Positions 34,075 to 42,441 of a DNA stretch of 64,000 bases are shown here, one piece after another. The DNA comes from Bradyrhizobium prioriisuperbiae (GTDB lineage Bacteria; Pseudomonadota; Alphaproteobacteria; Rhizobiales; Xanthobacteraceae), in assembly GCF_032397745.1 (NCBI RefSeq), contig NZ_CP135921.1, forward strand, positions 1,798,001 through 1,862,000, read 5' to 3'. The translations under genes and the position numbers were made by a program. Position 1 is the stretch's first letter, and each line of letters begins with the position of its first letter. Below the pieces are notes generated by a model. It was not told the DNA's origin. It saw only the letters and a list, made by a program, of their open reading frames with translations, and did no database searches.

Positions 34075-35180
34075 TGCAGCCTCCCATCCAGGCGGTCGCC
34101 CGTAGCCAGATCGAACGCCAGACTCTTGTCCGCACTCAGGTAGAACGCAATCTCTTCGCCGATGCTCAACCGGGCCTGTTCGTCGACGGACAGGAACCGC
34201 GACTCTCCGACCTGCAGATAGGCGAGCCGCGTCGGCCCGACACGCTCGATCACCTCGACGTGCCCCCTCATCTCGATGTCGTCGGCAGAGCGGCGCTCTC
34301 CGACATAGATGTGCTGCGGACGAATGCCGAGCGAACCTCCCCGAGCCGAGCGTGCGCGCGCGAAATCGGCAGCCGCGCGGCCAGACAATGCGATCTCGGC
34401 ACCGCCATCAAGCAGAAGCTTCAGCTGCCCGGCATGCCCTTCGAGCTTCCCGTCGAGCAAATTCATGCGCGGACTGCCTACGAAGTTGGCCACGAAGCGA
34501 TTGTGCGGGTCGTTGTAGACGTCGAGCGGTGCCCCGTATTGCATCAAGCGGCCCTTGTCGATGATCGCGATCTTGTCGGCCAGGCTCATCGCTTCGATCT
34601 GATCATGCGTTACGTAGATCATGGTTTGACCGAATTCGCGTTGGAGAACCTTCAACTCCGCACGCATGTAGGCACGGAAGCTCGCGTCGAGATTCGACAG
34701 CGGCTCATCAAGCAGAAAAACGCGCGGTTCGACGATCGCGGAGCGGCCGATCGCCAATTTCTGCATCTCGTTGACAGACAGGCTGCCTGCGGATTGATGC
34801 AAGCGGTGGACGAGCCCCATGCGCTCGGCCATCCCGCGCACCTTGCGTTCGATCTCATGTTTCGCGACGCGCCGCACCTCTAGGCCGTAGGAAAGGTTCT
34901 TGTAGACGGTCAGGTGGGTGAAGACCGCGTAGTTCTGAAAGACGAATCCGATGTTGCGATCCTGCTGTCGCATTCGCGACAGATCGCTTCCATTGAACGA
35001 GATCGATCCTTCGCTGGGATCCTCCAATCCCGCTATCATGTTCATCGTCGTCGTCTTGCCGCAGCCGGACGGACCCAGAAGAGCCACGAACTCGCCCTGA
35101 GCGATATCGAGGTTCAGTCCGCTTACGGCGATAAAGTCGTCGAAGCGTTTGGTCACGTTTGTTATCTGAACGGACGTCAT
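34071..35180 (-). CDS. ABC transporter ATP-binding protein with a degenerate signature motif
   Basis: 369 residues with an orthodox Walker A GPSGCGKTT, Q-loop VFQNYAVFT, Walker B VFLLDEPLSNLDA and H-loop VTHDQIE, plus a TOBE domain. The ABC signature, normally LSGGQ, reads LSVNEMQ. The heterodimer with the preceding subunit would thus have one canonical and one degenerate catalytic site. Lies five bases from the permease gene. The MalK-like C-terminal domain agrees with a CUT1-type importer. Confidence 0.92.
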   Translation of the reverse strand: MTSVQITNVTKRFDDFIAVSGLNLDIAQGEFVALLGPSGCGKTTTMNMIAGLEDPSEGSISFNGSDLSRMRQQDRNIGFVFQNYAVFTHLTVYKNLSYGLEVRRVAKHEIERKVRGMAERMGLVHRLHQSAGSLSVNEMQKLAIGRSAIVEPRVFLLDEPLSNLDASFRAYMRAELKVLQREFGQTMIYVTHDQIEAMSLADKIAIIDKGRLMQYGAPLDVYNDPHNRFVANFVGSPRMNLLDGKLEGHAGQLKLLLDGGAEIALSGRAAADFARARSARGGSLGIRPQHIYVGERRSADDIEMRGHVEVIERVGPTRLAYLQVGESRFLSVDEQARLSIGEEIAFYLSADKSLAFDLATGDRLDGRLQ

Positions 35181-35184
35181 CGGG

Positions 35185-36129
35185 TCACCCTCTCCTCTTT
35201 GCCGCGTGAGAGATGCCTCGTGCGGCGAGGAGGCTCAGCGAGAACAGGATCGTCAGGCCGATCGCGGCGACGTACGACCAGTCCAGGTCAGCAAAAGTCT
35301 TCTTGTAGAGGTAGAGCGATATCGTCTCGGTCTCGACGCCCGGACCGCCCTTGGTCATGACGAGGATGATATCGAAAATCTTGAAGCACTCGACCGCCCG
35401 GAGCACGAGAGCGATGCCGATGACGGGCTTCATTCGCGGCAGGATGATCTTGATGAAGTTCTGCCAGTTGGAAGCGCCCAGCAGGCGCCCGGCCGTCAGC
35501 TGATCGGAGGGAACTCCGAGCATTCCTGCCAGCAGGATCAGGAACATCAGCGGCGTCCACTGCCACGTGTCCGCGATGATTACCGACAGCATGGCGCGAT
35601 GCACGTCGGTCAGCCAGGAGAAGCTGATCGGTAATCCGAACGTGTCATTCACCGGACCCGTGCCCTGGAAGAGCAGGAAGAAGATCAGACCGACGACCGC
35701 CGGCACGATCATCATCGGCGTCAGGATGATGGAGTAGAAGATCTTGCGGCCGACGAACTGCTCCATGAACAGATAGGCTAGACCGAGGCCCAGCAGGAAC
35801 TGCGCAGGAACGGCGATCGCCATCAAGAGGACCGTTCTGCCCAATGCCGCCCACATCGCCCCGTCGGTGAAGAGACGCAGGTAGTTGTCGCCGCTATTGA
35901 AGCTTTCATAGGCGCGGTACCAACGGACGCCGTCGAGCGGGGTCCACCAGGTGACGCTGAGATAGAACTGCATCGCCAACGGAAAGACGACGATAAACAC
36001 CAAGAGCAGGACGGCGGGAGTGACAAACCAGAAGCCGAGCTTCCGGCCGTCGTGGGCGACGCTCGACCAATAGCCGCGGCCAGGCTGCTTCATCTCGGAG
36101 CGAACGGGCTCGGCTGCCGTTTCGGTCAT
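35185..36129 (-). CDS. ABC transporter permease (MalF type)
   Basis: 314 residues from the ATG at 36129, which overlaps the stop of the second permease gene. The ORF can be extended to 36573 only antisense-like. Six membrane segments, with the cytoplasmic EAA loop (GRLLGASNWQNFIKIILPRMKP) that contacts the ATPases. Central membrane component of the importer. Confidence 0.9.
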   Translation of the reverse strand: MTETAAEPVRSEMKQPGRGYWSSVAHDGRKLGFWFVTPAVLLLVFIVVFPLAMQFYLSVTWWTPLDGVRWYRAYESFNSGDNYLRLFTDGAMWAALGRTVLLMAIAVPAQFLLGLGLAYLFMEQFVGRKIFYSIILTPMMIVPAVVGLIFFLLFQGTGPVNDTFGLPISFSWLTDVHRAMLSVIIADTWQWTPLMFLILLAGMLGVPSDQLTAGRLLGASNWQNFIKIILPRMKPVIGIALVLRAVECFKIFDIILVMTKGGPGVETETISLYLYKKTFADLDWSYVAAIGLTILFSLSLLAARGISHAAKRRG

Positions 36130-36983
36130 TGCTTGAGCGCTCCGAAGGTGAGACCTCGCACGAGGTGTTTCTGGATGAGCAATCCGAAGATCACCGGAGG
36201 AATCGCCGCGATCATTCCCAGCGCCGCCTTCATTCCGTACATCTGTCCGCCCATCGGAGAGGTCAGAGTGGACATGTAGATCGGCAAGGTGATCCAGTTC
36301 TTCTGGGTTAGCAGCAACGCGAGCAGATAGTCCGACCAGTTCAGGATGAAGACGAACAACGCGCAGGTGGCGAGCCCCGGCTTTACGATCGGCAGGGTGA
36401 TGCGGTAGAAGACCCGCCAGTACGAACAGCCCGAGACGCGCGCCGCGTCCTCGATCTCGACCGGAACCTCGTCGAAGAACGTCTTCATGAGCCAGAACGC
36501 GAACGGCAGTGTCACGATGCCGTAGATCAGCGAGAGGCCCCACCACGTATCGACGGCTCCGATGAACGCCCACATGACCATGACCGGAATCATGACCGCG
36601 AGCGGCGGAAACAGCCGCAATTGAAGCACCTGCAACGGCAACGCCGACATGATTCCGAACCGGACGACCGCGTAGGACGACAACGTCCCCGCCACGACCG
36701 CCAAAGCCGTGCCGCAGATGGAGGTGATCAGGCTGGCGGTTAACGGCCCGAGAATGCTTCGATCGAGGCTGACGACCAACCCTTCAGCGTGGCCGAAGAT
36801 GACGAACTCGAAGTTCTGCAGCGTCGGATTTCGTGGAAACCACGTCATGCCGCTTCCGGTCGTCCATTCGGCGAACGGCTTGAACGCCATGGTGACCATC
36901 CATAGCAACGGATAGATCACCACCACGCATGCGAGGAGGACCAGGGCATATCTGATTACTTGGGCTCGTATCGGCGTCCGCAC
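36126..36983 (-). CDS. ABC transporter permease (MalG type)
   Basis: 285 residues from a GTG start (MRTPIRAQVIRY). Six membrane segments and the EAA loop (EDAARVSGCSYWRVFYRITLPIVKPGL). It pairs with the MalF-type permease, overlapping it by four bases. The binding-protein gene lies 60 bases upstream. Confidence 0.9.
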   Translation of the reverse strand: MRTPIRAQVIRYALVLLACVVVIYPLLWMVTMAFKPFAEWTTGSGMTWFPRNPTLQNFEFVIFGHAEGLVVSLDRSILGPLTASLITSICGTALAVVAGTLSSYAVVRFGIMSALPLQVLQLRLFPPLAVMIPVMVMWAFIGAVDTWWGLSLIYGIVTLPFAFWLMKTFFDEVPVEIEDAARVSGCSYWRVFYRITLPIVKPGLATCALFVFILNWSDYLLALLLTQKNWITLPIYMSTLTSPMGGQMYGMKAALGMIAAIPPVIFGLLIQKHLVRGLTFGALKQ

Positions 36984-37043
36984 GTTGCTGCTCCTATCCG
37001 CCGGACCCGCATCGCTGCGAGTCCGGCCCCCGTTTCATTCAAG

Positions 37044-38666
37044 TCAGATGCTGTCCGAGCCCATCGGCCAGGATGCGCGACTGGCCTTGATCGCCTCGAC
37101 GATGCCTTTGCCGCGCTGACGGCGGATGATCTGCTCCCACTTGCCTTGCGCGGCATCCATCGCCTGACGCGGGGTCTTCTGCTTCGTCAGCGCCGCCTGG
37201 AGTTCTTCGTCCAGCGCGTTATCGAGCGCGGTCTGACCGCCGAAGTTCAGAGACGGCACCGAGCGCGCGATGGAGTAGGGAATCGTCTTCATCGCGTAGG
37301 GCTGATAGTTTGAAGCGACCAGTGGCTCGTTGAAGTTCGCCTTTTGGAAGGGATCGAAGAACCCGGTCGGGCTCACCATCAAGAACGTGAAGGTCCGGGT
37401 CGAACTGAGCCACTGGAGGAAGAGGTAGGCGGCTTCGGCGTTCTTCGATTTCGGCGATATCCATGCCGTTACGCTGTAGTACATGACCGCGCGGCGGTTG
37501 ATCTTGTCGCCGAATTTGCGCCCGACCGGATCATGAGCGCCCATTAACCCCGTTGCCTTCGACTTCGGAGTACCGTCCGGCTTTTTGCCATCGCCGTACT
37601 TGGCGATCGCAGTGTACGTGCAGATCTGAGGGACCTGCAGATTCCAGAGCGAGTTCCAGCCTTCCAAGAAGGTAAAGTTCAGCGCGTCGGGGGGGGACCA
37701 TTCGAACGAGCGTACGTGCTCTTCCGCGCATTTCACTCCCAGCTCGGAATTGAGGTTCGGTTGTCCCTCGTCGTTGAAGAAGTAGTGATTGGGGAAGTCC
37801 ATCGACGCGAAGCGCGTGTAGAAGGTAGGAAGGCCCCAGAAGCGGCTCATCAGGCAGCCGTTGCCGTACATCTTGCCGTTGCCGAAGTCCTTGCCGGTGA
37901 AGAACTTCGAGATAGCATCGACCTCTTCCCATGTGTCAGGCACGGCGAGCGGGCGATCGACCTCCTTCAGGAAGGCCTCCTTCACCTCGGGCTTCTCGTA
38001 GAGGTTCTTCAGGTAATACCAGACGAGCGTGTCGCCATCGAGGCCGACCATGTAGTTCTTGTTGTTGTAGGTGTAGAGCTGCTTTCCGAACGCCTCCGTC
38101 GTGACGCCGCGCTCCGGATCGTTCCAGTCCGGCTTGTACTTGTTGACGAATTCGGACACGTCGGTCGCGCCACCCGACGAGACGAGGTCGCCGGTGGAAT
38201 TCCAGGGACCGGTGTAGATGTCAAAGGCGCCATCGCCGGTCGTGACGTCCTGCATCACCTTCTTGAAGATGTCGTCGGGCGTCGCGCCGATCATCTCGAC
38301 CTCGATGCCGGTCTCGCGCATCCACACGTCTAGCGGCGACATGGCACCGTCGCGGAACGGTTTGCGGATCTGGTCGATCGATCCGTCGAGTAACAGGACC
38401 GTCAGCTTCTTCGGAGCCTTGCCTGCCGCCTTGAGAGCCTTGATGCCTTCGATGGCCCGGCCTTCCGACATGCTGCTGTTGTACTGAAGACGTTCGGCAC
38501 CTTCGAAGCCCAACGGGCCGCCCGTCATGCCAGGAGCATATTCGGCCGCTCGAAGTGGCGAGGAAACGAGGGAGCCACCGCCGCCTCCCAATGCCGCCGC
38601 GGCGACCAATCCGGTCGAGGTCTTTAGGAAATCCCGACGTGACGAATGTGAATTATCGTTTGACAT
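37044..38666 (-). CDS. ABC transporter extracellular solute-binding protein, Tat-exported
   Basis: 540 residues. The twin-arginine signal (SSRRDFLKTSTGLVAAAALG) predicts Tat export in folded form. The mature protein is large, as in rhizobial glycerol-type binding proteins (about 560), with a family-1 solute-binding fold (GAFDIYTGPWNSTGDLV, TWEEVDAISKFF, SVTAWISPKSKNAEAAYLF). It should capture a small polar substrate for import by the permeases. No sequence feature fixes the substrate. Upstream lies the ferredoxin reductase gene. Confidence 0.9.
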   Translation of the reverse strand: MSNDNSHSSRRDFLKTSTGLVAAAALGGGGGSLVSSPLRAAEYAPGMTGGPLGFEGAERLQYNSSMSEGRAIEGIKALKAAGKAPKKLTVLLLDGSIDQIRKPFRDGAMSPLDVWMRETGIEVEMIGATPDDIFKKVMQDVTTGDGAFDIYTGPWNSTGDLVSSGGATDVSEFVNKYKPDWNDPERGVTTEAFGKQLYTYNNKNYMVGLDGDTLVWYYLKNLYEKPEVKEAFLKEVDRPLAVPDTWEEVDAISKFFTGKDFGNGKMYGNGCLMSRFWGLPTFYTRFASMDFPNHYFFNDEGQPNLNSELGVKCAEEHVRSFEWSPPDALNFTFLEGWNSLWNLQVPQICTYTAIAKYGDGKKPDGTPKSKATGLMGAHDPVGRKFGDKINRRAVMYYSVTAWISPKSKNAEAAYLFLQWLSSTRTFTFLMVSPTGFFDPFQKANFNEPLVASNYQPYAMKTIPYSIARSVPSLNFGGQTALDNALDEELQAALTKQKTPRQAMDAAQGKWEQIIRRQRGKGIVEAIKASRASWPMGSDSI

Positions 38667-38730
38667 GCTTCTGTTCCCCCTCTGTGGCCACTCTGCCGTT
38701 GCTCGATGTCGCGAAACTCCAGTTCTGATG

Positions 38731-40095
38731 TCAGGCCAGCGACTGCTCCGATGCCTTCAGCATCGCAGCGACCCTTGTCAGTTTCTCGCGCGGCTTGGCT
38801 TTGGCCGCCCCATTTGCCCGTTCCAGCGCGTCGATCCTGCGCCAGCCTTGGAAGTCGATGAGTTTGAGTGACCGCCCGCGAAGGGACGCGAAGAACAACT
38901 CTCGCGAGATGTCCCGCACATCGCATTCCGTCGCCTTCAGATCGGCCAGTAGGGAATCGATCGTGTCGATGGCGCACGCCCGGTTGGTCCCGATGATTCC
39001 GCTTGGTCCACGCTTGATCCACCCGGCGACGTACAGTCTCGGAACCGGGTTGCCATCGCCGTCAATGACCCGGCCTTCTTGCTGAAGGACCGTCGCCGAG
39101 CACTCATCGAATGGGACGCCTGAAATCGACGTACCGCGATATCCTACGCTGCGCACGACGAGGTGCGCCGGGATCAATATCCGCTCGCCGGTCGCCGACG
39201 TTGTCTGGCTGCCCGCCCGTCCTGAGAGCCGCAGTGTTTCGAATTCGACCCACTCGACCGTCCCCTTCCCCTGGATTGACGAAGGTGCGAGGAGAAAGCG
39301 GAAATGTATGCGCCTCCTCTTCGCTGGCGTTTCCTGCCGCTGCGCGAATCCGCGAAGAATTTCCAGGTTCTTCGATGCGGAAGGCGAGCCTGCGGTCTCG
39401 GCGGTCGACGCTTCGTCGAGCTGCAGTTCTGCGGGATCCACGAACGGCTGGGCTTCTTCGAGGTCGCCGAACTCGCGCAACTCCTTGCCCGTGAACTTCG
39501 CCTGCGCGGGTCCGCGTCGGCCTATCACGTAGATGTCGGTTATTTTGCTTGCCGCGAGTGCTTCCAACGCATGTTCGCAGATGTCGCTGCGTCGCAGCTC
39601 GTCGACGCTCTTGGCGAGGACCCGGCATACGTCCAACGCGACGTTGCCGTTTCCGATCACGATCGCGGACGGATGCGAGAAATCGAAGCTCTTGTCCCGG
39701 AAGTCCGGATGGCCGTTGTACCAACCAACGAGCTCGGTGGCGGAGACGCTTCCCGACAGTTCCTCGCCGAGGATTCCGAGCGGGCGGTCGCTCATCGCGC
39801 CGGTGGCCAGGACGACGCCATGATAGGCGGCCTGGAGTTGCGATACCCGGACGTCTCGTCCGACGTCCAGGTTGCCGACAAAGGAAAAATTCGGATGGTC
39901 CGCGATCTGTTCGAAAACGGCGGTGACGGACTTCAGCTTCTGGTGGTCAGGCGCCACTCCGTGACGGACCAGGCCGAACGGCACCGGCAGCCTGTCGAAC
40001 ATGTCGACCTGAACGGGAATGCCGGAGCGCAACAGGGCATCCGCAGCATAGAACCCGGCGGGTCCACTCCCAACGATGGCAATCTTGAAAACCAT
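38731..40095 (-). CDS. Adrenodoxin-type ferredoxin-NADP reductase (FprA-like)
   Basis: 454 residues. FAD-binding GSGPAGFYAADALL at the N-terminus, FGLVRHGVAPDH (a marker of adrenodoxin-reductase/FprA-type proteins), NADP-binding GNGNVALDV, and the C-terminal GWIKRGPSGIIGTNR substrate loop. It passes electrons from NAD(P)H to a ferredoxin, here probably the 7Fe ferredoxin of the cluster. It is the first gene of the long minus-strand transcription unit. Its promoter contains the proposed MocR operator. Confidence 0.93.
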   Translation of the reverse strand: MVFKIAIVGSGPAGFYAADALLRSGIPVQVDMFDRLPVPFGLVRHGVAPDHQKLKSVTAVFEQIADHPNFSFVGNLDVGRDVRVSQLQAAYHGVVLATGAMSDRPLGILGEELSGSVSATELVGWYNGHPDFRDKSFDFSHPSAIVIGNGNVALDVCRVLAKSVDELRRSDICEHALEALAASKITDIYVIGRRGPAQAKFTGKELREFGDLEEAQPFVDPAELQLDEASTAETAGSPSASKNLEILRGFAQRQETPAKRRRIHFRFLLAPSSIQGKGTVEWVEFETLRLSGRAGSQTTSATGERILIPAHLVVRSVGYRGTSISGVPFDECSATVLQQEGRVIDGDGNPVPRLYVAGWIKRGPSGIIGTNRACAIDTIDSLLADLKATECDVRDISRELFFASLRGRSLKLIDFQGWRRIDALERANGAAKAKPREKLTRVAAMLKASEQSLA

Positions 40096-40140
40096 GAATC
40101 AAATGCCCAACGCTCGCTAAACATCGCGCCGAGCACCAAA

Positions 40141-40203
40141 TTGGACCCTCCCGTCGCCTAGGTTTAGAAGAGGCCCAAGCCTTGGTTCTGAAAAGTGCCA
40201 AAA
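40141..40203. promoter_or_regulatory. Candidate MocR operator before the ferredoxin-reductase operon
   Basis: TTGGTTCTGAAAAGTGCCAAA at 40182-40202 repeats with two changes the sequence at 44101-44121 before the aldehyde dehydrogenase gene. A half-site TTGGACC lies at 40141-40147. The arms TTGGTTC and GTGCCAA form an imperfect palindrome. The rest of the 333-base spacer 40096-40428 holds no gene, and no convincing -10/-35 is visible. Confidence 0.6.
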
Positions 40204-40428
40204 GGACTGAAATCAATGAATCCAAGGAGACAATTGTTTGTGCAGATGCAGCGACAAACGCTATAAAAATGGTCACAAACTGCCTATGTACGGAACAATT
40301 TGCTGCATCGAAGCAAGGACGGCGGGATCTTGCCTGAAGGCCGGTAAATGCCTTTCGTCTCATCTAAAGGGGCTGAACTTCGCCCCACACTTGTCGAATA
40401 GCGAGCGCATTGCTTAGCAACGCCACGT

Positions 40429-41952
40429 CTAACGACTTCCGTTTTCTAGCGCGGACTCGTGCGACCTAGGAGCGGGTGCTTTCAAACTCATCTCGCGCAT
40501 GATGCCGTTTAGCTTTTCGACAGCTTCCAGGATCTTGTTCTCCGGTAGCGAAGCATAGCCGAACATCAAAGTGTCGTCGGGCGCTGTACCATCGAAGTCG
40601 AAGGCACCTCCGCTGGACAGGGCATACACGCCGACACCGGCGGCCCGGGCCTTCGTCTGAATGGCGAGCGCGCTCGGCATGCCCTTCGGCAGACGCCAGA
40701 CGAGATGCAGACCGCTATCCTGACCCGTGATGACCGGCTCGCGAAACTTCTTGCGTAGCGCGGATATGAGCGCGTCGCGACGGCTCTTGTAGAGCTGACG
40801 CAGCTTGCGCACATGCCGGTCGAAATGCCCGTCGCTGACGAACTCGGCGAGCGCGCATTGCTCGAGCCACGACTGCCCGTTGCTCATCTTGGCCTTGAGC
40901 AGGCGGGCCTCCTCGGAGAATATCTGCGGCACCACCGCGAAGCCGAGCCGCAGACCTGCGCCGACCGACTTGGAGAAGGTGCCGATGTAGAAGACGCGTC
41001 GGCCCCTATCCAATCCAGATAGCGCCGTAAGCGGAGGTCCGTCGTACCTGAAATCGCTGTCGTAGTCGTCCTCCATGATGTAGCTATCCGTATCGCCCGC
41101 CCACCTGAGCAGCGCGAGGCGGCGGCTCAAAGTCATGACGACGCCCGTAGGATACTGGTGCGAAGGCGTGACGTAGATCAGACTGCGTGGCTTGTTTGGT
41201 AGACAGTCCGTCCTGATGCCCTCCGAATCGACTGGCACGGGCTCGATCGGGAGGTTCTCGCTTTGAAAGATCATCGAAGCGCCCGCGTAGCATGGATTTT
41301 CGATGCACAGGTTTTCCGTGTGGCCGCGCAGAAGATTCATGACGAGATTGAGCGCATCCTGACCGCCTGCAGTCACGATGATCTGGTCGGTCGTCACGTG
41401 CATGCCGCGGGTTCTTCCGAGGTGATCGGCGATGGCCCTCCGCAATTGCGGTAGTCCGGCCGGATCACAGTAGTCCGCGAGATACTGGGATTCCCCGGAA
41501 AGAAGTTTCGTAACGATACGGCGCCAGACACGTAGAGGAAAGCCGCTCGCTGCCTGCCGACCGACCCAAAAATCGATGGTTGGACGATCTTCTCCGCCAC
41601 CAGGAGAACCCGCAAAGCAGAGGAGGGGTTCGCCGGCCTCCGGGGGTACCGGACCGTTGGTCCGCAGCGGTGGACGCGGGCTGCTGACGAGCAGAAGGTC
41701 GTCCGGAGGGATCGCCGTCACGAACAATCCAGACGTACCTCGGGGTTCTACGTACCCTTCCGCTGCCAGACGATCGAAGGCGATGATGACGGTGTTCCGG
41801 GACACCTGGTACCGCTCGGCCAGCAACCTGGTTGGTGGCAGCGACATTCCGGCCTGCAGGCGACCGTCCAGGATCAGCAATCGAACTTGGTCGAAGATCT
41901 GCGCCTGAAGCGATTTGTCCGACCTTGCATCGAGCGTGAGCGCCAATTCCAC
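40429..41952 (-). CDS. MocR/PdxR-type GntR-aminotransferase regulator
   Basis: 507 residues. A GntR winged helix-turn-helix (RLLAERYQVSRNTVIIAFDRLAAEGY, about 43-68) is joined to a fold-type I aminotransferase domain with the PLP-binding region GTFSKSVGAGLRLGF. MocR proteins use PLP to sense amino or carbonyl compounds and either activate or repress neighbouring pathways (GabR, TauR, PdxR). It lies between the ferredoxin-reductase operon and the aldehyde dehydrogenase gene, both of which carry a matching candidate operator. Confidence 0.93.
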   Translation of the reverse strand: MELALTLDARSDKSLQAQIFDQVRLLILDGRLQAGMSLPPTRLLAERYQVSRNTVIIAFDRLAAEGYVEPRGTSGLFVTAIPPDDLLLVSSPRPPLRTNGPVPPEAGEPLLCFAGSPGGGEDRPTIDFWVGRQAASGFPLRVWRRIVTKLLSGESQYLADYCDPAGLPQLRRAIADHLGRTRGMHVTTDQIIVTAGGQDALNLVMNLLRGHTENLCIENPCYAGASMIFQSENLPIEPVPVDSEGIRTDCLPNKPRSLIYVTPSHQYPTGVVMTLSRRLALLRWAGDTDSYIMEDDYDSDFRYDGPPLTALSGLDRGRRVFYIGTFSKSVGAGLRLGFAVVPQIFSEEARLLKAKMSNGQSWLEQCALAEFVSDGHFDRHVRKLRQLYKSRRDALISALRKKFREPVITGQDSGLHLVWRLPKGMPSALAIQTKARAAGVGVYALSSGGAFDFDGTAPDDTLMFGYASLPENKILEAVEKLNGIMREMSLKAPAPRSHESALENGSR

Positions 41953-42441
41953 AGGTCAACCCTTTCGGCTTTCCAGATGACAGACGCAACCTTTTCGAAC
42001 GTACCAAGGATTCAGCGTGGCATCTGCCTCTCGTCGCTATGAAAGCAAGATTTCCGCGTCTTTGTCGAGTGGCCGGTTTCTGTGATTGATGATCCGAAAC
42101 AACGCATCGAACCGCAGTATGGTCGATGATCGGCCGCGACCTCCGAGAGCCCATTCAGCGCGCCCGCGGATCGCCAATGCAAATTCTCTCGGAACGAGGA
42201 CATAGGGTTTGCAGGGGTCCGACGGCGACGAAGCCGGCTCACGTAATCCTCCTTACCTGCTGTGTCATTCGCGAAACATGCGTCGATCGGCCTATTGCCG
42301 ACACGGCGCAAGGACCTCGATCCGACGACGGCCTGTCTCGTGCACCAGACCCGGTGAGCAATCTCCGGGTCTGGCGCCATTCCCGATTCGCGTCGCTAAC
42401 GGGCGACGCCAAATAAGTATTGGAGCGGTTCGCGACGGGCA
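41953..42441. other. Intergenic region upstream of the MocR gene
   Basis: 489 bases between the MocR start and the aldehyde dehydrogenase stop. ORFs cross it but look non-coding. It should contain the MocR promoter. A lone ACCAAGGATTC at about 42003 resembles a half-site of the cluster operator, but not convincingly. Confidence 0.45.

Noticed and set aside
42012..42380. 122-residue minus-strand ORF between the MocR and ALDH genes
   Set aside because: Arg/Ser-rich, no binding site, no domain; treated as spacer.
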